Below are positions 16,551 to 26,088 of a stretch of 64,000 bases of DNA, one piece after another; within the stretch, counting starts at the first letter, position 1, and each line of letters starts with the position of its first letter. The DNA lies in NCBI GenBank assembly GCA_026390835.1, contig JAPLFD010000020.1, forward strand, positions 1 through 64,000, written 5' to 3'. This stretch comes from Sphingobacteriales bacterium (GTDB taxonomy: Bacteria > Bacteroidota > Bacteroidia > Sphingobacteriales > Sphingobacteriaceae). The notes under the pieces were generated by a model. The model worked only from the letters and a program-made list of their open reading frames with translations, made no database searches and was not told where the DNA came from. Made by a program: the position numbers and the translations under genes.

Positions 16551-17452
16551 AACCACTTTTTGCGCTTAAACCACCAGTAAATGAGTACCGTAATGGCTAC
16601 CATACTAGTTAGTACTATGGGGTAACCCCAAATACTTTCTAGCTCGGGCATAAATTTAAAATTCATGCCGTAAACACCCACAATAAAGGTGAGGGGCAAA
16701 AAGAACACCGAAAAAGTAGTTAATACTTTCATCACCTCATTGGTTTTTTGTGCCGATATAGAGAGGTAAATCTGCTGTAAATTTCCTACATCATCATGCA
16801 ATTGATTAAAAAGGGTAAGCAATTTGGTGTGTAGGTCTTTGGCATCTTGCAGCGCCAAATTATGCGCTTTATAGGCATTTAGCGCATGTGTAATATCTTC
16901 CGTTAAAATTAATAGTTTAATAATGATATTTATTTTGCGCTTTAGGTAATACAACTCACTTAAAATGTTTGCCTGGGTACGACGCAAAAATACAGCCGTT
17001 TCGTATTTATCGAGCTCGGCCGCTAACTGTAAAGCGGGCTTATTGTACGATTGTAAAACCTGTAACAAAATTTTTGCTGCAAGCTGAGCAGGGTTCTTAT
17101 ACACCAATTTTTGCTCGAAAGAAGTTTGTAACTCTTCTATAAATGCTTGGGGCAAGCGGTGTACGGTAATTATGAAGTTATCATTCAAAAATATAGCCAC
17201 CTTGGTACTTAATTGTTGTACGGTGTGCAGTTTTTGACCCAGTACTTCATCGAGTATTTGTCTGGTAATTAGAAATTTAACAGCACCCATATCCTCGGCC
17301 TTGGGCAAATGATCAGGCTCCAGGCAGTCGGCTAAGGTATATTGGTTTAAGCCAAACTCTGCACTTAGCTCTTGCAATTCGGCAGTGGTTGGGTTCGATA
17401 CATCAACCCAATTAAAACCATTTTCTGTGTGTTTGAGACGTATGATGGACAT
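16547..17452 (-). CDS. corA: CorA-type magnesium/divalent cation channel
   Basis: The 301-residue protein has a large acidic, helical cytoplasmic domain and two C-terminal membrane helices (about 236-256 and 270-290). They are joined by the diagnostic GMN motif (FIVGVYGMNFKFMPE) that forms the ion filter. It ends with the basic WWFKRKKWF tail. CorA proteins form pentameric Mg2+ uptake channels. It is transcribed alone and converges on the preceding gene. Confidence 0.92.
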   Translation of the reverse strand: MSIIRLKHTENGFNWVDVSNPTTAELQELSAEFGLNQYTLADCLEPDHLPKAEDMGAVKFLITRQILDEVLGQKLHTVQQLSTKVAIFLNDNFIITVHRLPQAFIEELQTSFEQKLVYKNPAQLAAKILLQVLQSYNKPALQLAAELDKYETAVFLRRTQANILSELYYLKRKINIIIKLLILTEDITHALNAYKAHNLALQDAKDLHTKLLTLFNQLHDDVGNLQQIYLSISAQKTNEVMKVLTTFSVFFLPLTFIVGVYGMNFKFMPELESIWGYPIVLTSMVAITVLIYWWFKRKKWF

Positions 17453-17620
17453 GTTATCTTCTATTTCTTCGCATAATGATTAATATCACTACAAAAATGG
17501 CAGAAAGTATAGCTAATTTCATTTTTTCCTATTGATACAAATTCACAAGATTCTAATATACTCAATGCCTGGCATAATGTTAAATAATGTTATTCGTTAT
17601 AGAAAGCCAAAGTGCATCGA

Positions 17621-17628
17621 TACCTTTG
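17621..17628 (+). promoter_or_regulatory. -7 promoter box (TACCTTTG) before the DUF4403 gene
   Basis: The exact TAnnTTTG box lies 20 bp before the ATG at 17649. It helps choose this start over the upstream in-frame ATG at 17532, which would place the promoter inside the gene. No clear -33 TTTG is seen. Confidence 0.45.
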
Positions 17629-17648
17629 TGTATATCATAAAACCCCAT

Positions 17649-19046
17649 ATGAGAATCCCCCATCTTCTAGCTATACTAACCGGTTTAACTACCTTACTAA
17701 GTGCCTGCGGCACCAGCTCTAAAATTGCTGCCTTAAAGCCTGAGGCAAGTTACCCTACTGAAATCGTTTACGATAAACAAATTTCTTACGCCAATATTCC
17801 TTTAGAAATTCAGGTAGCCGATGTGCAAAATCAGACCAATACGCAATTAAGCGGTTTAATTTACGAGGATGCCAATTTGGAAGACGATAAGGTGATGTTA
17901 AAAGTATGGAAAGAGGCCCCCATAATAATCAGAGAAGCGAACGGAAGGTTAGCCATGGAATTGCCCTTAAAAATTTGGGCAAAAGTGAAATACGGCATCG
18001 ATAAATTCGGCCTCTCGGTATACGATACCCGTGAAGTAAATTTAAATGGAGTAATTAAATTAAATTCTGCTGTAGCGGTACAAAATTGGAAACTGGTAAC
18101 CCAAACCCAAATAGAAGACATTGATTGGGTAGAAAGCCCCAGCATTGTTATTGCCGGCAGAGAGCTGCCTATTACCTATCTCATCAATCCGGTACTTTCT
18201 ATATTTAAAGGCAAGCTTGCTAAAAAAGTAGACGATGCCATTGCCCAATCTTTCGATATAAAACCATATGTTGTAGCCGCCCTAGAGCAATTAGCCAAGC
18301 CCATACAAGTAAATCCAGCGTATAAAGTTTGGGTGGGTATGCAGCCAATAGCCCTGTATGCTAGCCCTACTACGTTGGCTAATCAAAAAATCAGTTTCAA
18401 CTTGGGTATGAAAGCCTATATCGAAACGTCAATTAACGCCCAACCTAGTCTTAAGTTTGATAAAACCCAGCTCAATTTGGTGCCCAATACCCTGCCTAGT
18501 ACCGATTTTAGTTTAAGCGTAGCCAATATTATTACCTATGCCAATGCGGCGGCTTTGGTACAACAAAATTTTGCAGGCCAAACCTTCAGTTCGGGTAAAA
18601 GAGCGGTTACTATAAACCATATTGATTTGTGGGGAAACGAAGGAAAATTAGTGGTTGCCTTAAACATGACCGGAACCGTAAATGGGACCTTTTACTTGAG
18701 CGGTATACCTAAATACGATGCCGCCACAAAAGAGGTGTATTTAGAGGGCGTAGATTTTGTATTAGATTCTAAAAACAAATTACTTAAAACCGGCGATTGG
18801 TTGGTACATGGCATAATTGCCAAAAAAATTCAAGAAAGCTGTCGTTTTTCTATTGCCGAGTATTTAACTAACGGAGAAAAAACAGCTGCAGCCTATCTTA
18901 AGGGGTATCAACCTGTAAAAGGCATTCATGTAAGTGGGACATTAACTACTATGCAACCCGGCAAACTTATTTTAACTCCACAAGCCATTGTATCTATGTT
19001 AGAAGCAAAGGGTAAAGTAGCTATTAAAGTAGATGGCTTAGATTAA
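17649..19046 (+). CDS. DUF4403 family lipoprotein
   Basis: The 465-residue protein has a lipoprotein signal peptide with lipobox LLSACGT near residue 20, so it is probably anchored in the outer or inner membrane facing the periplasm. The rest is beta-rich with repeated half domains (PLEIQVADVQN, then ELPITYLINPVLS and KISFNLGMKAYIE), as in DUF4403 proteins of Bacteroidota, which resemble lipid-binding tubular domains. Function is unproven. Its stop is adjacent to the stop of the converging CotH gene. Confidence 0.8.
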   Translation: MRIPHLLAILTGLTTLLSACGTSSKIAALKPEASYPTEIVYDKQISYANIPLEIQVADVQNQTNTQLSGLIYEDANLEDDKVMLKVWKEAPIIIREANGRLAMELPLKIWAKVKYGIDKFGLSVYDTREVNLNGVIKLNSAVAVQNWKLVTQTQIEDIDWVESPSIVIAGRELPITYLINPVLSIFKGKLAKKVDDAIAQSFDIKPYVVAALEQLAKPIQVNPAYKVWVGMQPIALYASPTTLANQKISFNLGMKAYIETSINAQPSLKFDKTQLNLVPNTLPSTDFSLSVANIITYANAAALVQQNFAGQTFSSGKRAVTINHIDLWGNEGKLVVALNMTGTVNGTFYLSGIPKYDAATKEVYLEGVDFVLDSKNKLLKTGDWLVHGIIAKKIQESCRFSIAEYLTNGEKTAAAYLKGYQPVKGIHVSGTLTTMQPGKLILTPQAIVSMLEAKGKVAIKVDGLD

Positions 19047-20465
19047 TTACCAGGGAATATTTTTAATTCGGGTTTTGAAATAATTAGAGGGTTGTCCATT
19101 CTGCCCAGCCAAATCGTTGCCACTTAACAAGCGGTAATATTGTTCTGTTGACCAAGGAGCGGGTAAATCTGTAATACTCATATCTTGGCCGGTGGCGTTA
19201 CTCACATAAGGAGAAATTTTGCTTTGCCAAGCGGCAATACGTTGCATACTTCCATCAGCATTAAAATACTCGGGCTTAGTAGCCAATTCCTTTATATAAG
19301 CTTTGTATTGATCTCTATATTTTGCAATCTGAAGTACTTTGGTAATTAATGGGCTTTCGTTCATCTTACCCCAATTCAAGGGATCTTGTGTACCGGTATT
19401 AAAGAAACCCCAATAAGGTATGGCAGTGCCTAAACAATTGTCGTAATCGTACGGTATGTAATATACTTTCCCGTTGGGGTTAAAGTACAAAAAGTAATTA
19501 TTGCCATTGCCCCAGTAATCGTCCCAGTTACCGGTTAAAACACTTACCGCAAAGGTTTTAAGCAATAAGTTCACATCCATTTTTTGGGCTATCCAAGTTT
19601 CAAAATCCGAGCCGGTTTTCGTATTTAGCTGGGTAATAAACTCGGTAAGTTGAGCTTTTGCTGTTATAAAAGATGCTTTTTCTGTTTTTAAATCGTAGGT
19701 GTAATATTGTGACGTGTTTGGGTTGAGCGATACACTTTCAATACCAACGCTGTACGCATTGAGTAAATTAGCGGGTCCTCCACCATTATACAAGCATTTC
19801 CATAGGTAACCCACGGTGCTCCCCCATTCCTTTTTTCGGTATTTTACAAAATCGCTATCGCCATTTTCAATCATATAATACACGCCAAAATAAGCAGCGG
19901 TGGCATCGCCTATTACTTTTATGGTTAATCGGCAGTAAGAAGCTCTGGGGGCGGTCCATACCCCAAACCTGCGGAACAAATCATAGGCATAAATTTCTCT
20001 AACATAGGTTGGGTCGTTGTTCGCAAATTTCAACACCATTTTTTCCAAACCACGTAATTCTTGCTTGGCCTTGTATTGTTCAAAATCGAGCGCAAAATGG
20101 CTATGATTCCAATCGGGGTTTACCAATTGGTGCGTTTGCCCTGGACTCCCTTCAGGCCGTCTTCTGCTTGTATTTCCACGTAATTTTAGGCCTACACTAT
20201 CTAAAATGGTAGGTACTCCATTTAGAGTAAAACGTAGTTTCGTAGGGATATATTCTTCGTTTTTAGGGTTTAAATCATAGTTAGCAAGAAAGGTATTCCA
20301 ATCTGCTTGGCTCACCTCCAAGTTAATTTCCGGTATATCTTCTATGTGAAAAAGGGAGGCACTTTCTTGGTCATCGGAAGAGAGGCTACTGGCTTTGCGG
20401 CAGCTAACATTAACAAGCAATGCTATACATAAAATCGCAAAGCTATATTTAATATAAATTTTCAT
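19047..20465 (-). CDS. CotH-type kinase family lipoprotein
   Basis: The 472-residue protein has a lipoprotein signal (LLVNVSCRK). It then shows CotH-family features: a beta-strand lead with VGLKLRGNTS, the nucleotide-binding stretch around FALDFEQYKAK and LKFANNDPT with RELYAYDLF-like REIYAYDLFRRFG, and the metal-binding YYIPYDYDNCLG near residue 345. Spore-coat CotH is an atypical protein kinase; bacterial lipoprotein members are uncharacterised. In other bacteria CotH genes often sit with VTC and DUF4956 genes; here those lie about 28 kb away. Confidence 0.85.
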   Translation of the reverse strand: MKIYIKYSFAILCIALLVNVSCRKASSLSSDDQESASLFHIEDIPEINLEVSQADWNTFLANYDLNPKNEEYIPTKLRFTLNGVPTILDSVGLKLRGNTSRRRPEGSPGQTHQLVNPDWNHSHFALDFEQYKAKQELRGLEKMVLKFANNDPTYVREIYAYDLFRRFGVWTAPRASYCRLTIKVIGDATAAYFGVYYMIENGDSDFVKYRKKEWGSTVGYLWKCLYNGGGPANLLNAYSVGIESVSLNPNTSQYYTYDLKTEKASFITAKAQLTEFITQLNTKTGSDFETWIAQKMDVNLLLKTFAVSVLTGNWDDYWGNGNNYFLYFNPNGKVYYIPYDYDNCLGTAIPYWGFFNTGTQDPLNWGKMNESPLITKVLQIAKYRDQYKAYIKELATKPEYFNADGSMQRIAAWQSKISPYVSNATGQDMSITDLPAPWSTEQYYRLLSGNDLAGQNGQPSNYFKTRIKNIPW

Positions 20466-20500
20466 GTAAGATGGACCAAGTGTGTACCTAAAGATATCAA

Positions 20501-20782
20501 TTATTCTACACTAACCGTTAAGCCTTCTTGTTGTAAAATTTTACGATAAATCTCCATTTCGGTAAAAGAACCTTCTAAAACTGCTGTTTTTCCTTCGGTG
20601 TGTACCAGCCAAGCAATTTTTTCGGCTTGTAGTTCGGAATAGTCTAGGTATTTCACCAAGCAGTAAATCACATGTTCGAAGGTGTTCACTTCGTCATTCC
20701 ATAAAATGAGCCGATGAATAGACTTTAGGGATACTAGAATCTCATCGAGGGTAAAGGTTTCTTCCTGAGTTTGGGTGCCCAT
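20501..20782 (-). CDS. clpS: ClpS, adaptor of the ClpAP protease
   Basis: The 93-residue protein has an unstructured head, then LILWNDEVNTFEHVIYCL, the ClpS signature (NDExxTFxHV), and the VHTEGKTAVLEGSFTEME segment with the Clp-binding surface. It delivers N-end-rule substrates to ClpA. I start at 20782 (MGTQTQEET) because a TATCTTTA -7-like box lies just upstream and would be overlapped by the longer form starting at 20797. Confidence 0.93.
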   Translation of the reverse strand: MGTQTQEETFTLDEILVSLKSIHRLILWNDEVNTFEHVIYCLVKYLDYSELQAEKIAWLVHTEGKTAVLEGSFTEMEIYRKILQQEGLTVSVE

Positions 20783-20807
20783 TTTATAAAGATACAAAAA
20801 CCGGAGT

Positions 20808-21683
20808 TTAACTTCCTTTGGTATTACGGATCATTTGTTCTAACATATCCCACATGTCAGGAGTAACGGCTTCTAGGCCATTAAATTGTCCGGCTCCTTG
20901 TAGCCATTCGCCGCCATCAATGGTAATTACTTCTCCGTTTACATATCCCGAAAAATCGGAAATTAAGTAGGCGGCCAAATTGGCTAATTCTTGATGTTCG
21001 CCCACACGTTTTAGCGGCACACGGTTTTTAAAATCAAATTTCTTAGCTAAATCGCCAGGTAATAATCTATCCCATGCGCCTTTAGTAGGGAAAGGCCCCG
21101 GAGCAATGGCATTGCAACGAATGCCGTAGTGGCCCCACTCGGCAGCCAAAGAACGGGTCATGGCCAATACGCCACCCTTGGCACAAGCCGAAGGCACTAC
21201 ATAGCCCGAGCCGGTAAAAGCGTAAGTGGTTACAATATTTAAAATGCTGGCTGGCTGTTTTTGTGCTATCCAATGTTTACCAAAAGCTAAGGTGCAGTTT
21301 ACGGTACCTTTCAAAACAATATCAATAATAACTCCAAAAGCCTTTGCCGAAAGGCGTTCGGTGGGAGAGATGAAATTGCCGGCTGCATTGTTTAACAAGC
21401 CATGCACTGCACCAAAAGTTTCTAAGGTTTGTTTCAGTACCTGCTCTACTTCAAAATCGTTGCGTACATCGCAGGCCAAGGCCAATACTTTGCCGCCCGT
21501 TTTTTCTTCTAATTCTGCCGCTGTTTTTTGCAATACGTCTAGCTTTCGGCTGGTAATAACCACGTTGGCACCTAGCTCTAAAAAGTAGGTACTCATGGCC
21601 TTGCCCAAGCCGGTTCCACCGCCAGTAACTACAATGGTTTTACCTTTTAAGGCATTGTCTTTTAACATGGGTTCGTTATACAT
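20808..21683 (-). CDS. SDR oxidoreductase, 2,4-dienoyl-CoA reductase type
   Basis: The 291-residue Rossmann protein has the cofactor motif VTGGGTGLGKAM, NNAAGNF and the active-site region GYVVPSACAKGGV. It lacks the classical YxxxK; instead it has SxxxK in the same place, as in mitochondrial 2,4-dienoyl-CoA reductase, and the APGPFPTKGAWDRL loop matches that enzyme. It would reduce dienoyl-CoA with NADPH during breakdown of unsaturated fatty acids. Its start overlaps the preceding enoyl-CoA isomerase gene by 8 bp, so the two are coupled. Confidence 0.88.
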   Translation of the reverse strand: MYNEPMLKDNALKGKTIVVTGGGTGLGKAMSTYFLELGANVVITSRKLDVLQKTAAELEEKTGGKVLALACDVRNDFEVEQVLKQTLETFGAVHGLLNNAAGNFISPTERLSAKAFGVIIDIVLKGTVNCTLAFGKHWIAQKQPASILNIVTTYAFTGSGYVVPSACAKGGVLAMTRSLAAEWGHYGIRCNAIAPGPFPTKGAWDRLLPGDLAKKFDFKNRVPLKRVGEHQELANLAAYLISDFSGYVNGEVITIDGGEWLQGAGQFNGLEAVTPDMWDMLEQMIRNTKGS

Positions 21684-22446
21684 TTGCTTTTTTTTGTAGG
21701 TTTTGAATGATGGTATGTAGAATAGAACGTGTACTAGGTGCCCACCATTGTTTCAGCATCACTTCGAGAGTGGCGCTTTGGTCGGCCCGCACTTTTTCTA
21801 GTAATTGGGCACGTAAATTTTGTTTAGTTTGTTGCCAGGTGGTCCAATCTAGTCCAACATATTGTTTCATTTTGCGTTGGGCCGTAGTAAGCACTACATT
21901 CGGAGCTACTACTTCATCTACTAAACCAATGCTTAGGGCTTCTTCGGCTCTAAACAATTTACCTTCTAATAAACTTTGGTAGGCTTTGCCTTGGCCAAGC
22001 CAAAAGGCGTATAAGTGAAAAATGCTATCGGGTACAATAATGCCTACGGGCACCTCATTCAATCCAATAATGAATTTGCCTTCGGCCATAATGCGGTAAT
22101 CGGAACAAATAGCCAAAACGCAACCACCGGCTGGACTATGCCCACTTATGGCACTAATTAGGGGCTTTTTAAAGCCCGCTAAAACCGATACCATGTGTAA
22201 AAAATCTTTCCAAAATTGTCTAATCTGCTCCTCGTTGTAGGTATACAACTCAATAAGGTCTAAGCCCGCAGAAAAAAAACCTTCTTTACCTGTTAAAATT
22301 ACCCCGCCCACCTGGTCATCGGCTTCTAGGTTTTTAAACATATCGCTAAGTTCACTAACCATTTCGCCATTAATGGCGTTGGAGCTTCCTCGGTTTAAGG
22401 TAATATAGGCAATGTGATCTTGTACACTAACTTGTATCGTATTCAT
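21676..22446 (-). CDS. Enoyl-CoA hydratase/isomerase family, probable delta3-delta2-enoyl-CoA isomerase
   Basis: The 256-residue crotonase-fold protein has the oxyanion segments FFSAGLDLIEL and SGHSPAGGCVLA. It keeps a single catalytic Glu in IIGLNEVPVGI; the first hydratase Glu position is not Glu (GGCVLAICSDYRI). That pattern and the LNE motif match mitochondrial ECI1, which moves the double bond of 3-enoyl-CoA to position 2. Coupled to a dienoyl-CoA reductase gene, it completes an auxiliary route for unsaturated fatty acid beta-oxidation. It lies 11 bp after dcd. Confidence 0.83.
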   Translation of the reverse strand: MNTIQVSVQDHIAYITLNRGSSNAINGEMVSELSDMFKNLEADDQVGGVILTGKEGFFSAGLDLIELYTYNEEQIRQFWKDFLHMVSVLAGFKKPLISAISGHSPAGGCVLAICSDYRIMAEGKFIIGLNEVPVGIIVPDSIFHLYAFWLGQGKAYQSLLEGKLFRAEEALSIGLVDEVVAPNVVLTTAQRKMKQYVGLDWTTWQQTKQNLRAQLLEKVRADQSATLEVMLKQWWAPSTRSILHTIIQNLQKKANV

Positions 22447-22457
22447 TTACGGGTTTG

Positions 22458-22994
22458 TTAAAATTGGTTTTTCCACATCATGCTTTCTACGGGGCGTGTG
22501 GTTTTGTTATTGTATTTGGCATTTCCCTTGCTGTTGTACATGGTGGCAATATCGCCTTCTACCACAAAATAAATAAGTTGGCCAATGGGCATACCGGCAT
22601 AAATGCGTACGGGTTGTGCGCAAGATATTTCTAAGGTCCAGGTATTGCAAAAACCTACATCGCCTTTACCGGCAGTAGCATGAATATCAATTCCCAAACG
22701 GCCGGTGCTCGATTTTCCTTCTAAAAAAGGCACATGTGCATGCGTTTCGGTATATTCCAGTGTTACGCCCAAGTAAAGTGTACCCGGTTGCAGAACAAAG
22801 CCTTCTTTTGGAATTTCAAAATGATCAATTTCATTATGCGCCTTGGCATCGAGTACTCGGTTTTTGTAGGTGGCCAAGTATTTGCCCAAATGCACATCGT
22901 AAGAATTGGTGCCTAAACATTCGGGTTTATAGGGTTCAATAATAATGGTGCCTTTTTCAATTTCTTCTAAAATGCGTTTGTCTGAAAGTATCAT
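22458..22994 (-). CDS. dcd: dCTP deaminase
   Basis: The 178-residue protein has the family signatures GTNSYDVHLG, LEGKSSTGRLGIDIHATAG and GDVGFCNTWTLE. It deaminates dCTP to dUTP for thymidylate synthesis. Length is slightly below that of E. coli Dcd (193), as in Bacteroidota. It leads a leftward group with the isomerase and dienoyl-CoA reductase and diverges from the pptase gene. Confidence 0.95.
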   Translation of the reverse strand: MILSDKRILEEIEKGTIIIEPYKPECLGTNSYDVHLGKYLATYKNRVLDAKAHNEIDHFEIPKEGFVLQPGTLYLGVTLEYTETHAHVPFLEGKSSTGRLGIDIHATAGKGDVGFCNTWTLEISCAQPVRIYAGMPIGQLIYFVVEGDIATMYNSKGNAKYNNKTTRPVESMMWKNQF

Positions 22995-23064
22995 GTATTT
23001 GGTATATGCGTTGCACTAAATTTATAAATTATTTTTGCGATACACAGCAAGCGGCTGTTCTTTT

Positions 23065-23095
23065 TTTGCGCCCTGCAATATATGCTGTATTTTTG
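23065..23095 (+). promoter_or_regulatory. Perfect TTTG-N19-TATTTTTG promoter
   Basis: TTTG (23065-23068), exactly 19 bp, then TATTTTTG (23088-23095) matches the Bacteroidota consensus completely. The start codon of the pptase gene follows 7 bp later. Confidence 0.75.
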
Positions 23096-23102
23096 AGCCA
23101 CT

Positions 23103-23762
23103 ATGGCACTCGTTTATCAAAAAGAACTACACGGTTTGGCTACGCTAGCTATTTGGAAGATTGAAGAATCGGCCGATGAACTAGTAGCTAAATTACAGCT
23201 AGACGAGCAAGAACAAGCCTATTTTGAGAGCCTGGTTCAACATAAGCGCCAAGTACATTGGCTGGCTACCCGGGTGTTATTACGTACACTCTTGCAAACC
23301 GAGCATTACATCGATTGCAAGGCCGATGCGCATGGTAAACCTTATTTGGTTAATTTTCCGCATCGTATTTCGCTGAGCCATTCCTACGATTATGCTGCGG
23401 TAATGATTAGTGAAACACGAGCAGTAGGCATCGATATAGAGTTAGTTAAGCCAAAGATTGAAGCACTTGCACCTAAATTTTTAACCGAAGCCGAACGTTC
23501 TTTTATTGACCCCGACCATGCTGTTGCACATTTATATGCCTGTTGGGCAGCAAAAGAGTCTGTGTATAAGCTACAAGGTAAAAACGGGGTGTCTTTTAAA
23601 GAACATATTCATTTACAAGCTTTTCCTTATGCCGAAAAAGGAGTGATACATGCTAGCTTAAAAAACAATGCAGCAATTATCGATTTTAAAGTGGCTTTTG
23701 AGCGTTTCGGTTCGTATGTATTGGCGTATGTTTGTGGGGAGGAGGAAGCGCATGCAGAATAA
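23103..23762 (+). CDS. 4'-phosphopantetheinyl transferase, Sfp type
   Basis: The 219-residue protein carries the superfamily motifs ISLSHSYDYAAV, VGIDIELVKPKIE (Mg2+ ligand Asp/Glu) and FLTEAE...WAAKESVYKL (general-base Lys). It transfers phosphopantetheine from CoA to acyl or peptidyl carrier proteins. The two-domain length is Sfp-like rather than AcpS-like. It has a perfect promoter and overlaps lipB by 11 bp; both genes concern carrier-protein or lipoyl modification. Confidence 0.9.
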   Translation: MALVYQKELHGLATLAIWKIEESADELVAKLQLDEQEQAYFESLVQHKRQVHWLATRVLLRTLLQTEHYIDCKADAHGKPYLVNFPHRISLSHSYDYAAVMISETRAVGIDIELVKPKIEALAPKFLTEAERSFIDPDHAVAHLYACWAAKESVYKLQGKNGVSFKEHIHLQAFPYAEKGVIHASLKNNAAIIDFKVAFERFGSYVLAYVCGEEEAHAE

Positions 23763-24453
23763 AGAAGTTATTTTTCAGGATTGGGGAACAGTGGGTTACC
23801 ATGCTGCTTGGGATAAACAAGAAGGCTTGTTTGCCGATACGGTGGCTATTAAAACTCAAAATAGAGGGGCCGAAAACCCGCAGCCTACACCCAATTATTT
23901 GGTTTTTGTAGAACATCCGCATGTGTACACCTTAGGCAAAAGTGGCAAGCCCGAAAATTTATTATTAGATAATGCAGGATTATCGAAGTACCAAGCGGAA
24001 TATCATAAAATTAATCGTGGTGGCGATATCACCTACCATGGTCCCGGGCAATTGGTTGGTTATCCCATTCTCGATTTAGATAATTTTTTTACCGATATCC
24101 ACTTATACTTACGCACCTTGGAAGAGGCGGTAATTTTAACCCTAGCCGACTATGGCATTTCCGCAGGGCGCTACCCGGGCTATACCGGCGTTTGGTTGGA
24201 TGCCGATTTACCCTCTGCCCGAAAAATTTGTGCCCTAGGTGTGCGTTGCAGCCGTTGGGTAACCATGCATGGGTTTGCCTTTAATGTAAATGCTGATTTA
24301 AGCTATTTTAAACATATTATACCTTGCGGAATAGACGATAAGGCAGTAACCTCTATGGCCCAAGAGCTTGGTAAAGCTCTTACCATGGAAGAGGTGAAAC
24401 AAAAATTGAAAACACATATTGCTGCCTTGTTTTCCATGCACCTCTCCGAATGA
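23752..24453 (+). CDS. lipB: Octanoyl-[acyl-carrier-protein]:protein transferase LipB
   Basis: The 233-residue enzyme moves octanoyl from ACP to lipoyl domains. Seen: RGGDITYHGPGQLVGYPI, the acyl-binding Lys in ARKICALGVR, HGFAFNVN and the Cys of the Cys/Lys dyad in IIPCGI. I start at 23752 (MQNKEVIF), since the upstream in-frame ATG at 23668 would add residues from the overlapped pptase frame that do not resemble LipB. It shares an ATGA overlap with the next gene. Confidence 0.94.
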   Translation: MQNKEVIFQDWGTVGYHAAWDKQEGLFADTVAIKTQNRGAENPQPTPNYLVFVEHPHVYTLGKSGKPENLLLDNAGLSKYQAEYHKINRGGDITYHGPGQLVGYPILDLDNFFTDIHLYLRTLEEAVILTLADYGISAGRYPGYTGVWLDADLPSARKICALGVRCSRWVTMHGFAFNVNADLSYFKHIIPCGIDDKAVTSMAQELGKALTMEEVKQKLKTHIAALFSMHLSE

Positions 24454-25043
24454 AAGCCGTAAAAACCTATTTAGCCCTTGGCGATTCCTATACCATAGGT
24501 GAGGCGGTTTCCGCTGCCGAATCGTTCCCATATCATTTAAAAGAGGCTTTACTCAAGCAAGGCCATTCGGTAGAAAGCCTACAAATTATTGCCCAAACCG
24601 GCTGGACAACTGCTGAATTGCAAATTGCCATAGCTGCCGAAACGCTAGCCTCATCGTACGATTTGGTTACCCTGCTTATTGGCGTGAACAACCAATACCG
24701 AGGATATGCTCTGGCAAATTATCGTGTAGAGTTCGAACAATTGTTGCGCCAAGCTATTGCACTTGCAGGAGCGGATACAGATCGAGTGCGGGTGCTATCT
24801 ATACCCGATTGGGGCGTAACACCTTTTGCGCAAAAAGAAGGTCGTGTAGCCGAACAAGTAGCGAAAGAAATAGATACTTTTAATGCAGCTGCACAAGAAA
24901 TTTCCGAAAAGCTGGGCGTAGTTTTTATAAATATTACGCCACACTCACGGTTAGCAGCAACCGATCTCAACCTCTTGGCTTCCGATGGCTTGCACCCTTC
25001 GGGGAAAATGTATGCGGAGTGGGTGCAGCAGCTAATGGCCTAA
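24450..25043 (+). CDS. SGNH/GDSL hydrolase
   Basis: The 197-residue protein has the GDSL block LALGDSYTIGEAV (nucleophile Ser), Gly in block II (QTGWTTAEL), GVNNQYRG (Asn block III) and the C-terminal SDGLHPSG (Asp/His). No signal peptide, so it is cytoplasmic. Substrate is probably a small ester or acyl-thioester but cannot be read. The start overlaps the lipB stop by 4 bp (ATGA), so it is in the pptase-lipB operon. Confidence 0.88.
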   Translation: MKAVKTYLALGDSYTIGEAVSAAESFPYHLKEALLKQGHSVESLQIIAQTGWTTAELQIAIAAETLASSYDLVTLLIGVNNQYRGYALANYRVEFEQLLRQAIALAGADTDRVRVLSIPDWGVTPFAQKEGRVAEQVAKEIDTFNAAAQEISEKLGVVFINITPHSRLAATDLNLLASDGLHPSGKMYAEWVQQLMA

Positions 25044-25044
25044 T

Positions 25045-25926
25045 TTATCTTCTTCCAGTTTTTCTAGCTGCGGGCTTTCGGCTAGGTTTAGCTCCTGCTT
25101 TGCGGTTTCGTTTATCTGGATTATTTTTTTTGCTAGCCGTTTTTTGAGGGCTACGTGGGCTAGTTTTTGTTTTTTGAGCTAGACGTGGTCGATCTGTGGC
25201 ACTTTTCTTTTTCACCACATCTGAAGATGACTGGGCTATTGCTTCGTAAATGGTGCTCATTTCTTCCGAACTTAAATCCCGCCAATCGCCAAGGGCTAAA
25301 CCTTTTAGCGTAATGTTCATAATGCGAACCCGCTCTAGTTTGCTAACCTCATAGCCAAAGTATTCGCACATGCGACGTATTTGCCGGTTTAAACCTTGTA
25401 TGAGGGTAATCCGAAACGTTTGCGGCCCTTCTTGTACCATTTTACATTTTTTGGTTACTACCCCCAACATGGGTACGCCATTGGACATTTGTTCTATAAC
25501 AGCTGTATTAATCGGCTTATTTACCGTTACCACATATTCTTTTTCGTGCTTATTCCCGGCCCGTAAAATCTTGTTTACCATATCGCCGTTATTGGTTAAA
25601 AAGATTAAGCCTTGAGAATCTTTATCTAAGCGCCCAATAGGGAAAATACGGCTGCTGTGGTTTACAAAATCGACTATATTGGTGGCTACTTTATCTTCGG
25701 TGGTGGAGGTAATGCCCACCGGTTTGTTGAGTGCAATAAAAACCAAATCTTCAGCCTCGAGAGGTTCTAGCAAATTGCCATTCACTTTCACCTGGTCGCC
25801 GGGCTGTACCTGGTCTCCAATAATGGCTTTGCGGCCATTAATAAAAACGCTACCCTGGCTGATGTACCGATCGGCCTCCCTGCGGGAGCACAAGCCACTT
25901 TCGCTGATGAATTTATTGAGACGCAC
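25045..25926 (-). CDS. rluF: 23S rRNA pseudouridine synthase, RluF type
   Basis: The 293-residue protein has an N-terminal S4 RNA-binding domain ([21 protein letters not shown] written in part, 1-60), then the RsuA/RluB catalytic domain with the Asp-bearing [16 protein letters not shown] and [18 protein letters not shown]. The last 55 residues form a very basic Lys/Arg/Pro/Ser tail, common for Bacteroidota RNA enzymes. RluF makes pseudouridine 2604 of 23S rRNA. It converges with the SGNH gene, leaving one base between stops. Confidence 0.9.
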   Translation of the reverse strand: MRLNKFISESGLCSRREADRYISQGSVFINGRKAIIGDQVQPGDQVKVNGNLLEPLEAEDLVFIALNKPVGITSTTEDKVATNIVDFVNHSSRIFPIGRLDKDSQGLIFLTNNGDMVNKILRAGNKHEKEYVVTVNKPINTAVIEQMSNGVPMLGVVTKKCKMVQEGPQTFRITLIQGLNRQIRRMCEYFGYEVSKLERVRIMNITLKGLALGDWRDLSSEEMSTIYEAIAQSSSDVVKKKSATDRPRLAQKTKTSPRSPQKTASKKNNPDKRNRKAGAKPSRKPAARKTGRR

Positions 25927-26088
25927 GTCTTTTTAATTTTTAAAACAATGATAAAGATAAAAAGGGGTAAATCCATTCGTCCTATACTTTTTGCCGTTCG
26001 TCGGCGTTATGTTGGTGTTAGTCGGAAATACCTTTTCTCTATATCTGATAATCATCTACTTTGATACTATATTTTAAAACTAAACATT

